A stretch of DNA of 64,000 bases from assembly GCA_001897425.1 (NCBI GenBank), contig MKSW01000033.1, positions 292,717-356,716 of the forward strand, in the 5' to 3' direction. The notes under the pieces are model-generated. The model was not told the origin of the DNA and did not search any database. It worked only from the letters and a program-made list of their open reading frames with translations. Below, in pieces: positions 25,504 to 34,226 of this stretch. This stretch comes from Actinobacteria bacterium 69-20 (GTDB taxonomy: Bacteria > Actinomycetota > Actinomycetes > Mycobacteriales > Nakamurellaceae). Within the stretch, counting starts at the first letter, position 1; each line of letters starts with the position of its first letter. The position numbers and the translations under genes were made by a program.

Positions 25504-26268
25504 ATGAGACTCCTTGCCGTGGAACGCATCAAGCTGTTCTCGACGCGCTCTCCGTACTGGTGCCTGGCGGTCGTCCTGGCGGCCGCGCTGCTGTTCGCGA
25601 TCCTGATGGGTACGTTGCAGAACGGGGAGAACGCGAGCGTCTTCACCTCGCAGTCCGGCCTGGGGCTGGGCATGTCGGTGTTCATGGTGCTGGCGACACT
25701 CGCCGTGACCACCGAGTACCGGTTCGGCACCATCCGCACCTCCTTCCAGGCCGTGCCGCGCCGCGCCAACGTGCTGCTGGCGAAGACCGGGCTCCTCGTG
25801 GTGCTCGCCGCGGTGACCGCCACGGTCAGTTCGTTCGCCGCGTTCTTCCTCGTGAAGGCGCTCGCTCACTCGCCGGCGGAACCGCTCACGCTCGCGACCG
25901 GCGGGGACTGGCGCGCGGTGCTGGGCCATGCGGCACTGTTCCCGATCGCCGCGGTGATCGCGCTCGCGGTCGGTGTACTGGTCCGGCAATCCGCCGGGGC
26001 GATCACCATCGTCTTGGTCTGGCCGCTGCTGATCGAGAGCCTGGTCCGGCTGATCCCCAAGGTGGGCAGCGACATCAGCAATTGGATGCCGTTCAACGCC
26101 GGTTCGAAGTTCGTCACGTACATCTCTTCGGGCGGGCTGCCACAGGAGGCCCTGAGCCAGGTGCTCTCGGGCGGGCCGACGCCGCTGGAAGGGTTGGCGG
26201 TCTTCGCGGGCACGGCGGTGGCGCTGTGGATCGTGGCTCTGCTGGTGCTGCAGCGCCGCGACGCGTGA
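25504..26268 (+). CDS. ABC-2 type permease
   Basis: 254 residues with about six hydrophobic segments, starting MRLLAVERIKLFSTRSPYWC, the usual lead-in of ABC-2 permeases next to this ATPase type. The TEYRFGTIRTSFQAVPRRANV cytoplasmic stretch between helices is also characteristic. It partners the ATPase at 24409. Its stop overlaps the GTG of trmB by 4 bases, so a tRNA methyltransferase is translationally coupled to a transporter. Confidence 0.88.
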   Translation: MRLLAVERIKLFSTRSPYWCLAVVLAAALLFAILMGTLQNGENASVFTSQSGLGLGMSVFMVLATLAVTTEYRFGTIRTSFQAVPRRANVLLAKTGLLVVLAAVTATVSSFAAFFLVKALAHSPAEPLTLATGGDWRAVLGHAALFPIAAVIALAVGVLVRQSAGAITIVLVWPLLIESLVRLIPKVGSDISNWMPFNAGSKFVTYISSGGLPQEALSQVLSGGPTPLEGLAVFAGTAVALWIVALLVLQRRDA

Positions 26269-27101
26269 CGGACTCGACGAGTTCGGTACACGGCGGGCCG
26301 GGGGCATCGAACGAGCCGGGCGCGTCCGGTGAGGCGAGCGCGGCTTCGAGCGAGCGCGGCCACCGGCCGATCGTGAGCTTCCAGCCGCGCGGCGGGCGGA
26401 TGAACGACGTCCAGAAGCGCGCGTGGGAGGCGTACTCCGAGCGCTGGCTGGTGGAACGCGACCAGCTTTCACCGGCTCACCCTGGGCGCGCCGCCGGTCT
26501 CGCCGCGCCGGATTCACTGCCGGATTCATCTCTGATCGGCATCGACCAGATGACGCTGTTCGGACGCGTCGCCCCTCTGGTCGTCGAGATCGGTCCCGGC
26601 ATGGGTGACGCGACCGCAGCCATGGCCCTCGTTCGCCCCGAGATCAACCTGCTCGCGATCGAGGTGTACAAACCCGGTATCGCGCAGACGTTCTCCCACC
26701 TGGCCCGGCTGGGCGTGACGAACGTGCGGGTGCTGCGGGCCGACGCGGCCGAGGTGATGCGGAATGTCGTCATACCCGATTCGTTGGCCGAGTTGTGGCT
26801 GTTCTTCCCGGATCCCTGGCGCAAGCGCAAACATCACAAGCGGCGCATCGTCACACCGGAGTTCGCGGATCTCGTGGCATCGCGGCTTCAGCCAGGCGGC
26901 TCGTGGTACCTGGCCACGGATTGGGAGCACTACGCGCGGCAGATGCTGAAGGTGGTGTCCTCCTGCGAGGCGCTCAGCAATCCGCATGCCGCAGCCGGCG
27001 GGTGGGCGCCGCGAGCCCCGTTCCGGCCCGAGACCCGTTTCGAGAAGCGGGGTCTCGGCGCGGAGCGGGCGATCTTCGACCTGCACGTCGTCCGCCGCTG
27101 A
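26265..27101 (+). CDS. trmB: tRNA (guanine-N7-)-methyltransferase
   Basis: 278 residues. The enzyme methylates G46 of tRNA using S-adenosylmethionine. Visible marks are VVEIGPGMGDATAAMA (SAM-binding loop), the WLFFPDPWRKRKHHKRRIV motif of TrmB, and a C-terminal TRFEKRG. The first 40 residues are a Ser/Gly/Ala-rich extension, giving a GTG start that overlaps the ABC permease stop. ATG 26401 (MNDVQKRAWEAYS) is an alternative start nearer the family length. Two motif copies lie in the coding region (26549 and 26768-26774). Confidence 0.93.
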   Translation: MTDSTSSVHGGPGASNEPGASGEASAASSERGHRPIVSFQPRGGRMNDVQKRAWEAYSERWLVERDQLSPAHPGRAAGLAAPDSLPDSSLIGIDQMTLFGRVAPLVVEIGPGMGDATAAMALVRPEINLLAIEVYKPGIAQTFSHLARLGVTNVRVLRADAAEVMRNVVIPDSLAELWLFFPDPWRKRKHHKRRIVTPEFADLVASRLQPGGSWYLATDWEHYARQMLKVVSSCEALSNPHAAAGGWAPRAPFRPETRFEKRGLGAERAIFDLHVVRR

Positions 27102-27128
27102 CAGCGTTCTCCTTGCGCCATCCCCTTT

Positions 27129-27192
27129 CGCCGAGCGGTGCGAAATGTCGGGCAAATCGGGCGCGGAGCGGTGCATTCCGCACCGCTCGGCG
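27129..27192. terminator. Bidirectional terminator-like hairpin between convergent genes
   Basis: CGCCGAGCGGTGCG (27129-27142) is perfectly complementary to 27179-27192. A second left arm, GAGCGGTGC at about 27166-27174, can pair with the same right arm across a 5-base loop. Two competing stems share one partner. The site lies between trmB and the convergent gene at 27205, as expected for a shared terminator. There is no U-tract. Confidence 0.6.
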
Positions 27193-27204
27193 CGAGGCCC
27201 GGAG

Positions 27205-28599
27205 TCAGCTTGCGTCGATCGCCCACGTGATGATCGGCCTGTCGGCGCCGTCGCGCAGCTGCAGCGTGCCGGAGGTCGCCTTGGTGTCGAAGGCCAGGTG
27301 GCCGCTCTCGGCCGCGGCCGCGTCGATGGAGACGAACGAGAAGACATCGTTCACCCCGCCGGATGCGGGGAACATGCTCGGCGCGCCGTCCGGCACGAAC
27401 ACGAACGCCTCACGGTCCACATTTCCCAGGTGGCCGGCCGTGCCATCGTTCGGCGTGAAGTCGACCGGTAGCACCAGAAACTGCCCCGACGTCGGGTGGT
27501 GGCCGAGCCGTGCGTCGCCGTCGGGCACCACCTCTGCCTTTCCGACGGTCACGGTGAATCCCGGGCGGGAGATCTCGGCCTGCGCGCCCTCGCCGACCAC
27601 CCCGGCCACCGGCTTCGGTGTGGTCGCGTTGAGCTGCCAGGTGGCGAGCCCCACCCCGTACACTTCGCCCGCGACGGTGAGCGACGTCGACGTGACCGAG
27701 GTGGCGAAAGTGACGAAGCCGCGCGCGGTTTCGCCGCCCACCAGGCGAGGCCCGGCCAGATCCGGCCGGTAGTTCGTGATGATGTCACCGGCCACCCGCT
27801 TGCCGCCCGTGCCGACTACCGACCAGTTCCAACCGGTGAACTCGACGGGGTCGGTCCCCGCATCGGTGCGGCTGATCTGCGCGTCGACCACCAGCACCGG
27901 GTCGCTGCCCGCCCGTGCGTACCCCCATGCGTCACCCGGCTGACTGGCCGCGCCGAACACCGTGACGTCGTAGGCGGCGTCCTTGGTCCGGATCGAGACC
28001 GGCTGGCCGAGAGGAGTCGCACCGACGTGCCGCCCGGCGACACCATCGGGCGAGGTGCGCGCCTTCGCATCGGCGGTCAGTGATGTCGCCGCCGAGACCG
28101 CTTTATACACCGCGAATCCCGCCGGGACCAGGATGGCAACGAGGATGATGAGGACGAGCAATCCGCCACGACGCTTCCGGGGGCCCGCGGCGAGCGCCGC
28201 CTGGATCCTCGCGGCCGTTGCCGGATCGAGCCCGCCGACAGCGATCGGCGCCTGCCGGCTCTGGCCCAGCACCTGCTGGATCTCCGCGATCGACGCCGGG
28301 TCGAGTCCCCCCGCCCCGGGCGCCGCTTGTGGAGCCGGCTCGGGTTGTCGAACCGGCCCGGTCGAGAACGGCGTCATACCAGGCGGTGTCGGCGGATCGG
28401 TGCTCAGCGGCATCGACGGGCCGGCCGAGTATGACGGGCTTCCGGGGCCGGGCGGTGTCTGGAAGGACCCCTCACTGTCCGCACCCCACATCACACCCTG
28501 GTACGCACCCGGCGCCGCACCGTCCACTCCCGGGGCGCTGACCGGCGCGTCACCGGTGTACAGGCCCTGCGCGTCCCGTTTCCTGCTGAACAGTCCCAT
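27205..28599 (-). CDS. Single-pass membrane protein with DUF4352-like extracellular domain
   Basis: 464 residues. The first 140 are cytoplasmic and Pro/Gly/Ser-rich with two near-repeats (GGLDPASIAEIQQVLGQSRQ and GGLDPATAARIQAALAAG). One transmembrane helix follows at about 145-167 (GGLLVLIILVAILVPAGFAVY). The remaining 290 residues form two telokin-like beta domains as in DUF4352 lipoproteins and membrane proteins. Role unknown. Motif copies fall in the Pro-rich head (28372-28378 and 28430-28436), where the protein is least constrained. Confidence 0.75.
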   Translation of the reverse strand: MGLFSRKRDAQGLYTGDAPVSAPGVDGAAPGAYQGVMWGADSEGSFQTPPGPGSPSYSAGPSMPLSTDPPTPPGMTPFSTGPVRQPEPAPQAAPGAGGLDPASIAEIQQVLGQSRQAPIAVGGLDPATAARIQAALAAGPRKRRGGLLVLIILVAILVPAGFAVYKAVSAATSLTADAKARTSPDGVAGRHVGATPLGQPVSIRTKDAAYDVTVFGAASQPGDAWGYARAGSDPVLVVDAQISRTDAGTDPVEFTGWNWSVVGTGGKRVAGDIITNYRPDLAGPRLVGGETARGFVTFATSVTSTSLTVAGEVYGVGLATWQLNATTPKPVAGVVGEGAQAEISRPGFTVTVGKAEVVPDGDARLGHHPTSGQFLVLPVDFTPNDGTAGHLGNVDREAFVFVPDGAPSMFPASGGVNDVFSFVSIDAAAAESGHLAFDTKATSGTLQLRDGADRPIITWAIDAS

Positions 28600-28666
28600 G
28601 CACCCTCCCCGCCCGGCCCGGAATGTCGTGATCTGACGCTAGTGCACGTATTGGCAGAAGATCACG

Positions 28667-30529
28667 TCAAACCCATTCGCGCTCAAGGTCCCGGTCGCTC
28701 TGCGACGTTCGATCGGCGAATCGCACCCGCTCGCCGGGGCGCAGTTGGGCGGCACGGTCGGCGGCGTCATCGGTGAGGACGGCGATCACCGGATACCCGC
28801 CGGTCACCGGGTAATCGGCGAGGAAGAGGACCAGCTCATCGGACGGCGTTACCTGCACCGCACCGCGGACCAGGCCCTGGCTGGGAAGTTCGCCCGCCCG
28901 CGCGCGATCGAGCTGTGGGCCGGCGAGCCGCAGGCCCACCCGATTCGAGGCAGGGCTGACCGTCCACGAGTCGGTCGAGAGGTGCGCGATCGCGCCGCTG
29001 TTGAGCCAATCCCGTTGCGGCCCTGGCGCTATCGCGAGCTCTACTTGCGGCTCCGGGTCGGAGTCGGTCGCGTCGGTCGGCTCGTCGCGTTTCCCGCCCG
29101 GTGCGGCGGGCGACGCATCATCGAGCCTGGCAAAGCGCGGATCTCCGGCGAACTTGCTTGCCGGGATGGACGTTTCACCTACTGGGAGCACATCACCGGC
29201 GCGCAAGGGAGCCGGTCCGAGACCGGCGAGCGTGTCGGCCGAGCGGGAGCCGAGCACCGGCGTGACCAGGAAACCACCGCGGGCGGCAAGGTAGGTCCGC
29301 AGCCCGGTTCGCGGCCTGCCGATGCGCAGCCGGGTGCCCGCGGAAAGCGCCATGGCGCCATCGCTCTCGAACGACTCGGCTGCACCACCGGGCGTCGCTG
29401 CTCCTACACCGGTGAGCGCCGCACCCGCGCCGGCGGGCGTCGCCCGTACGCAGGTAAGAGCCGCACTTGCTCCGGTGACGGCGACCACCACGTCCGCCCG
29501 CGCTTCGAACTCCGCGCCGCCGTTGAGGATCTCCAGCACCGCGGCGTCGGCCGGATTGCCGACCAGGTTGTTGGCCCGCGCGGCGGCACCCTGATCCGCC
29601 ACGCCCGACGGGCTCACGCCCATCGATGCGAATCCCGGGCGACCGAGATCCTGCACGGTGCACTGCATTCCGGGCCGCACGACCACCAGCGCGGGTGTCC
29701 CGTCGATCGGCGGCGGAGCGGGGGGTGGCAGGTCGTCCCGCGACGCGGGCGCCGCGCTCGGGGCTGCGACCGTCCCCGAGAACACCGTCACCGACGGTCG
29801 GATAGGACGAAAGCGAACCGTCATACCCGGCCGCAACAGCGCAGGCGCGTCGCGGCGCAGGTCCCACAGGTCGGCGTCGGTGCGGCCGATCAGCTGCCAC
29901 CCGCCGGGCGACCGACGCGGGTAGACCCCCGAGTACTCGCCGGCGAGACCGACGGCGCCGGAAGGCACCTCGGCACGCGGCGACTCCCGGCGCGGCACGT
30001 GCAACCGCGGATCGCCGCCGGCGAGGTAACCGAACCCGGGCGAAAAACCGCAGAACGCGACCCGCCACGGCGTACCGGTGTGGGCGGCGACGACGCCGCC
30101 CCGGCCCAGGCCAGTCAGGTCGCCGACCTCGTCGAGATCCGGCCCGTCGTAGACCACGTCCAGCACCACGTCGATCTCGGCGTGTCCCGGACCCGCACCT
30201 GGTCGCCCCTGGGCTCGCGCGCCTTGTTGCCCGCTCGCCCGCCCCGTTGATTGCCGCTCTGGATGTTCTTCGGATCGTTCACCGGGTAGCCTCCCTGACG
30301 ACCCCGCGGGTTGGGCGCCCCAGAGTGCGCCACAGCGCTCTTTCAGGCACCCAATCCGGGTGGCCGGGACGGCGCCATCGAACATCACCAGCAGCGACTC
30401 CGCACCGGGCACCAGATCGACCTGGCCGGGGATCGGGTCCGCCGTCAGGTCCGCGTACAGCGCCAGTACACGGTCCAGGTCGGGAAGTTCCACCAGCAGG
30501 GCTCGTTCACCCATGGACACCACGCGCAT
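28667..30529 (-). CDS. Fused PxpB-PxpC (KipI-KipA) 5-oxoprolinase subunit
   Basis: 620 residues joining two proteins usually encoded separately. The PxpB/KipI part (1 to about 240) has VVSMGERALLVELPD and FCGFSPGFGYLAGGDPRLHV. The PxpC/KipA part (about 278-610) has VVRPGMQCTVQDLGRPGFAS, ANNLVGNPADAAVLEI and YPVTGGYPVIAVL. PxpABC open 5-oxoproline with ATP; relatives are allophanate hydrolases. Residues about 50-115 are an extra Gly/Arg/Ser/Gln-rich insertion, and its first part is encoded by a copy of the 52-bp repeat (30325-30376). Fusion is known in the family; the insertion is not usual. Confidence 0.88.
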   Translation of the reverse strand: MRVVSMGERALLVELPDLDRVLALYADLTADPIPGQVDLVPGAESLLVMFDGAVPATRIGCLKERCGALWGAQPAGSSGRLPGERSEEHPERQSTGRASGQQGARAQGRPGAGPGHAEIDVVLDVVYDGPDLDEVGDLTGLGRGGVVAAHTGTPWRVAFCGFSPGFGYLAGGDPRLHVPRRESPRAEVPSGAVGLAGEYSGVYPRRSPGGWQLIGRTDADLWDLRRDAPALLRPGMTVRFRPIRPSVTVFSGTVAAPSAAPASRDDLPPPAPPPIDGTPALVVVRPGMQCTVQDLGRPGFASMGVSPSGVADQGAAARANNLVGNPADAAVLEILNGGAEFEARADVVVAVTGASAALTCVRATPAGAGAALTGVGAATPGGAAESFESDGAMALSAGTRLRIGRPRTGLRTYLAARGGFLVTPVLGSRSADTLAGLGPAPLRAGDVLPVGETSIPASKFAGDPRFARLDDASPAAPGGKRDEPTDATDSDPEPQVELAIAPGPQRDWLNSGAIAHLSTDSWTVSPASNRVGLRLAGPQLDRARAGELPSQGLVRGAVQVTPSDELVLFLADYPVTGGYPVIAVLTDDAADRAAQLRPGERVRFADRTSQSDRDLEREWV

Positions 30530-30651
30530 CGCTACGCCCACCCACCGGCTCGCCCACGTGAAAGCCCGTCGAGTTGTCCCGCGAGTCGGGTGCGCCAGTG
30601 TGCACCATGGCGCCCTTTCAGGCACCCAACCCCCGGGGCCGGGACGGCGCC
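30325..30651 (+). repeat. Two copies of a 52-bp repeat
   Basis: Copy 1 is at 30325-30376, inside the pxpBC coding region. Copy 2 is at 30600-30651, in the gap upstream of that gene. They share CTTTCAGGCACCCAA and GGCCGGGACGGCGCC and match at about 84% overall by eye. A shorter resemblance (TTCTTCAGGCACC) occurs near 31528 ahead of pxpA. Confidence 0.8.
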
Positions 30652-30697
30652 GGCGAGAGCGGCGCCGGCCGGGCGCGAGGGCTCCGCTCGGCGCCGG

Positions 30698-31507
30698 CTA
30701 CGGCGCACAGCTCGGCTCCACGAAGGGACGGAGCGCAATGCCCGCCTCGATCAATGCATCGCGCACGGCCCGCGCCATCGCGACGGCGCCCGGCGAATCA
30801 CCATGGACGCACAGCGATCTCGCGCTCACCGATACGGCTTCGCCGCCGACAGAATCGACGGTGCCGTCGCGCACCAGCCGAACCGCGCGCCGAGCAGCTC
30901 GCAACGGGTCGTCGATGAGCGCGCTGGCTTGGTCGCGTGGCACCAGCGTCGCGTCGGCGCGATAACCCCTATCCACGAATGCTTCTCGCACCGTTTCGAG
31001 CCCCGCCGCGGACGCGCGGCGTAGCAGCGCCGAGCCGGGCAGGCCGAGTATCGGCAGAGCGTCGTCATAAGCGATGACGGCCTCGACCACGGCGGCGGCC
31101 TGCTCCTCGTGGTGCACGACCGAGTGATACAGCGCCCCATGGGGTTTCACGTACCGAACGCGCGAGCCGGCGGCCCGGCACAGCCCGTCCAGGGCGCCGA
31201 TCTGGTACAGCACGGCGGCGGTCAGGTCGGTGGGCGCGATATCGATGAAGCGCCGCCCGAAGCCGACGAGATCGGGGTACGAGACCTGCGCACCGATCAC
31301 CACGGCGCGTGCGGCGGCGGCCCGGACCGTCTGCAACAGCGTGGTCGGATCACCGGCATGGAACCCGCAGGCGACGTTGGCGCTGGTCACGACGTCGAGC
31401 AGGGCATCGTCGTCGCCGAGTGTCCAGCGACCGTACGACTCGCCGAGATCGGCGTTCAGGTCGATGCCCAGACCCGGAACTTCGTCATGGCCGTCCATGC
31501 CGCCCAT
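30698..31507 (-). CDS. pxpA: PxpA (LamB/YcsF family) 5-oxoprolinase subunit
   Basis: 269 residues. Family marks are GIDLNADLGESYGRW, SANVACGFHAGDP, GAQVSYPDLVGFGRRF, YVKPHGALYH and CVHGDSPGAV. PxpA works with PxpB and PxpC to hydrolyse 5-oxoproline to glutamate with ATP. It precedes the fused pxpBC by 168 bases on the same strand. The start is ATG 31507; ATG 31498 is equally possible. The preceding gene is a ring-opening amidohydrolase, so the real substrate could be a different lactam. Confidence 0.93.
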   Translation of the reverse strand: MGGMDGHDEVPGLGIDLNADLGESYGRWTLGDDDALLDVVTSANVACGFHAGDPTTLLQTVRAAAARAVVIGAQVSYPDLVGFGRRFIDIAPTDLTAAVLYQIGALDGLCRAAGSRVRYVKPHGALYHSVVHHEEQAAAVVEAVIAYDDALPILGLPGSALLRRASAAGLETVREAFVDRGYRADATLVPRDQASALIDDPLRAARRAVRLVRDGTVDSVGGEAVSVSARSLCVHGDSPGAVAMARAVRDALIEAGIALRPFVEPSCAP

Positions 31508-31762
31508 CCTGCCAGCAGGGCCCCGTTCTTCAGGCACCGCTGCCACGCGCTCACGGTTCCGGGGTCTTCCCTGCACAGCCGCGATCCGTTGGCGGGTGCG
31601 CTTCCCATCGCAAGCGCATCCTGACGAACAGAGCGCAAATGGGCGTGGGACGCCGCGACGGGACACGGGCGCGGCCAGAAAATCAGCCGCAAGACGACCC
31701 GGCCCCGGGCAGCGCGCTCGCACCGCCCGGGGCCGGGACTCGGTAAACCAGCGAAAACCCGC

Positions 31763-32896
31763 TCAGGGCTGCGGATATCCGGTCGGCGGCTCGCCACGAT
31801 CGATGATCGCGATGACAGGCCCGCCGCCCTCCGGGCCCTGGTGATCGGCCGCGATCGACACGAACACCGCCGGGTCGCCGGTGACCGCCGCCGTCACGCC
31901 GCCGACGGTGGCCTTGATCTGCCGGTGCCAGCTCACGTCCGAATCGTCCAGCATGGCGTTGCGGCGGCCGCGGACCGTGCCGTCCTTGGAGGCCTCGCAC
32001 TTCAGGAACACGTTGACCAGCCGACCCTTGAGGTCCGTCCAGTGCGGACGCTCCGGCAGGTCGAGGCCGGCGCTGCGGATCGCATTCCAGATGCCGTCGG
32101 CGTCGAGCGCGTCGTTCATCACGGAGTGCCCGATCTGGTAGCGGCCGCCGATGCCACGCACGTTGCCGACGACCACGATCTGCGCCCGGTCCAGCTCCAC
32201 GCCGGACGAGCAGGACGCGACGGACGAGTACAGATCGAAGTTCGTCATCACGTCGGCATCGGTCGGCATCTCTATCTCGCCGAGCGCCACCGCGATGCCG
32301 AGACCCGCTGTCCCGTTGGACAACTCCATCGACTTGAGCGTGTCGGTGGTCCACACGGTCTTGCCGCGCGAGTGGGCGTCGTTGATGGAGTCGATGGTGA
32401 GCAGCGGCGTCTTGGTCTGCACGTAGTGCACGTCGGCCACGTCGGTGATGCCGGCGCGTTTCATCGCGACTTTCACTCCGGCAGCGACCTTTTCGATCAT
32501 GGCGACGCGACCGATGTCCTCCGGCAGGATCTGCTCGCTCATCGCGAAACCGACGGACACGCGCGGCTCGTCGGTCTTCTCGACCTTGTCGCCCGGCACC
32601 GTGGCGAAGATCGTCGCGTGCGGGGAGATGATGCCGTCCGTGCCGCCCGACCACACGATCGGGATCTGCTTGACCTCCGCGGCCGAGCGGGTGCCCTTCG
32701 CCTGAATCACCTCTCGGAAGGCCCGATCGGCGATGATCCGGGTGTAGTCGTTGACCCCACCGTTGCCCTCCGTCTTGCCGATCACGGCGACGACGCGGTC
32801 TGCTTCGAGCACGCCGTCGTCGATCAGCTTGGCGAGTTCGGATGCGTCAGAAACGTTGTGCAGCGGTACCTTTCGTACCTCGATGGCGTCTGGCAT
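31763..32896 (-). CDS. Ring-opening amidohydrolase (barbiturase/cyanuric acid hydrolase family)
   Basis: 377 residues of the AtzD/TrzD/barbiturase family, enzymes that hydrolyse a six-membered cyclic imide such as barbiturate or cyanurate. The three-fold layout is visible, with conserved stretches [46 protein letters not shown] and [14 protein letters not shown]. Wording is closest to what I recall of Rhodococcus barbiturase, which acts in oxidative pyrimidine breakdown, but the two substrates cannot be told apart by eye. It lies between carbamate kinase and pxpA on the same strand. Confidence 0.87.
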   Translation of the reverse strand: MPDAIEVRKVPLHNVSDASELAKLIDDGVLEADRVVAVIGKTEGNGGVNDYTRIIADRAFREVIQAKGTRSAAEVKQIPIVWSGGTDGIISPHATIFATVPGDKVEKTDEPRVSVGFAMSEQILPEDIGRVAMIEKVAAGVKVAMKRAGITDVADVHYVQTKTPLLTIDSINDAHSRGKTVWTTDTLKSMELSNGTAGLGIAVALGEIEMPTDADVMTNFDLYSSVASCSSGVELDRAQIVVVGNVRGIGGRYQIGHSVMNDALDADGIWNAIRSAGLDLPERPHWTDLKGRLVNVFLKCEASKDGTVRGRRNAMLDDSDVSWHRQIKATVGGVTAAVTGDPAVFVSIAADHQGPEGGGPVIAIIDRGEPPTGYPQP

Positions 32897-32968
32897 TGAG
32901 AATTGCTCCTTCTTGTCGGTCGTTGACGTACTGCCCTGAAAGTCTTATCGAGTATGACGACGTTCGTG
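32897..32968 (+). repeat. Short gap with one motif copy
   Basis: The 72-base gap between carbamate kinase and the amidohydrolase contains TCGAGTATGACGACGTTCG (32949-32967). The amidohydrolase ribosome site (AGGAGCAATTCTC on the complement) lies at about 32900-32912. Confidence 0.6.
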
Positions 32969-34114
32969 TCATCGCCCGTTCGCGCCGGCCGCAGCCCCGC
33001 CGGCGGGTTCGGGCGGTCCGGCCATCGTGATCACGGTGCCCACCGCGCCGAGCGGCGAGGTGAAGACCTCGCCGAGTTTCTCTAGGCTCGTGATCACCGA
33101 CGCGTGCCCACCTCCCGCGACGAAGGCGCAGGCCGCCTCAACCTTCGGGCCCATGGATCCCGCGCCGAAGTGCCCGGCAGCGGCCAGTTCTCGCATCTCC
33201 GCCAGCGAGACATGGCCCAGCGCACGCGCTTCCGGCGTGCCGAAGCCGATCACCGCAGCCGGGACATCGGTTGCGATCACCAACACGTCAGCGCCGAGCT
33301 CGGCGGCGAGAATCGCTGCGGCACGGTCCTTGTCGATCACCGCCTCGACGCCGGCGAGGCCGGATGGCTGCTCGACGACGGGGATACCGCCTCCGCCGGA
33401 CAGGATCACCACGTAGCCGAGATCTAGCAGTTGCCGCCCGGTGGACGCGTCCAGCACGCGCACCGGCTTGGGCGAGGGGACCACGCGGCGCCAGCCGCGG
33501 TCGCCGAAATCGCGCCACTGCTGGCCCGCGTCGATCAGCGGCTGCGCCTCGTCCTTCATGCGGAACCGTCCGACGGGCTTGTCGGGATTTTCGAACGCAG
33601 GATCGGCCGCATCCACCAGCGTGCGAGTGACGAGGGCCGCCGTCGGCCGGCTCACCCCGTGCCGGTCGAACTCCCGCGCGAGCGCGTTCTGCAGCACGAA
33701 CCCGACGGTGCCCTGGGTGTTGGCGCCGCACCAATCGAGCGAGACCGGCGGGACGATCCCGGCGGCGATCTCGTTCTTCACCAGTAGATTGCCGACCTGC
33801 GGCCCGTTTCCGTGGGTGATCGCGACATCGAACCCGGCCTCGACCAGGCGCGCGATGTGCCCCGCGGCCACGCCGAGCGCCGCGATCTGGTCGGCCTCGG
33901 TGGCGGACCCGTCCGGCGCCGACATCGCATTGCCGCCGAGCGCCACCAGGATGCGATGCGCCCAGCGTGCGCCCGAGGACGCATCGGTAGGCGTCGCAGT
34001 CGCGGAGCCAGTCTCTGCGGCCGCCGCAGCGGACGGTGTCGTCGATGGCGCAGTCGACGGCACCGCAAACGGCACAGAAGACGCGGACGACCCCGACGGC
34101 ACAGACACAGCCAC
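32969..34114 (-). CDS. arcC: Carbamate kinase
   Basis: 381 residues. It should interconvert carbamoyl phosphate + ADP with carbamate + ATP; the catabolic direction would harvest ATP from carbamoyl groups. Conserved stretches: ILVALGGNA, AITHGNGPQVGNLL, VILSGGGGIPVV, IDKDRAAAILAAELGADVL and GSMGPKVEAACAFV. The known enzyme is about 310 residues. This one has a 50-residue Ser/Ala/Pro/Thr N-terminal extension (VPSTAPSTTPSAAAAAETG) of no clear function. It heads an apparent operon with the amidohydrolase and pxp genes. No arginine deiminase gene is nearby. Confidence 0.93.
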   Translation of the reverse strand: MAVSVPSGSSASSVPFAVPSTAPSTTPSAAAAAETGSATATPTDASSGARWAHRILVALGGNAMSAPDGSATEADQIAALGVAAGHIARLVEAGFDVAITHGNGPQVGNLLVKNEIAAGIVPPVSLDWCGANTQGTVGFVLQNALAREFDRHGVSRPTAALVTRTLVDAADPAFENPDKPVGRFRMKDEAQPLIDAGQQWRDFGDRGWRRVVPSPKPVRVLDASTGRQLLDLGYVVILSGGGGIPVVEQPSGLAGVEAVIDKDRAAAILAAELGADVLVIATDVPAAVIGFGTPEARALGHVSLAEMRELAAAGHFGAGSMGPKVEAACAFVAGGGHASVITSLEKLGEVFTSPLGAVGTVITMAGPPEPAGGAAAGANGR

Positions 34115-34226
34115 GCCATGAGCCTAGGGAGCCCGCTGACGGAACCCTTGGGCAGAAGTTGACTACGATCCCGCGATCGTCCGGCAAGTGCACGCCACCG
34201 GCCCCGCCGCCCGATACCCTGGATCG

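Noticed and set aside
31841-32899. Long open frame antisense to the amidohydrolase gene
   Set aside because: It is the mirror of a well-conserved enzyme, as expected in GC-rich DNA, and it is full of His, Arg and Asp typical of antisense reading.
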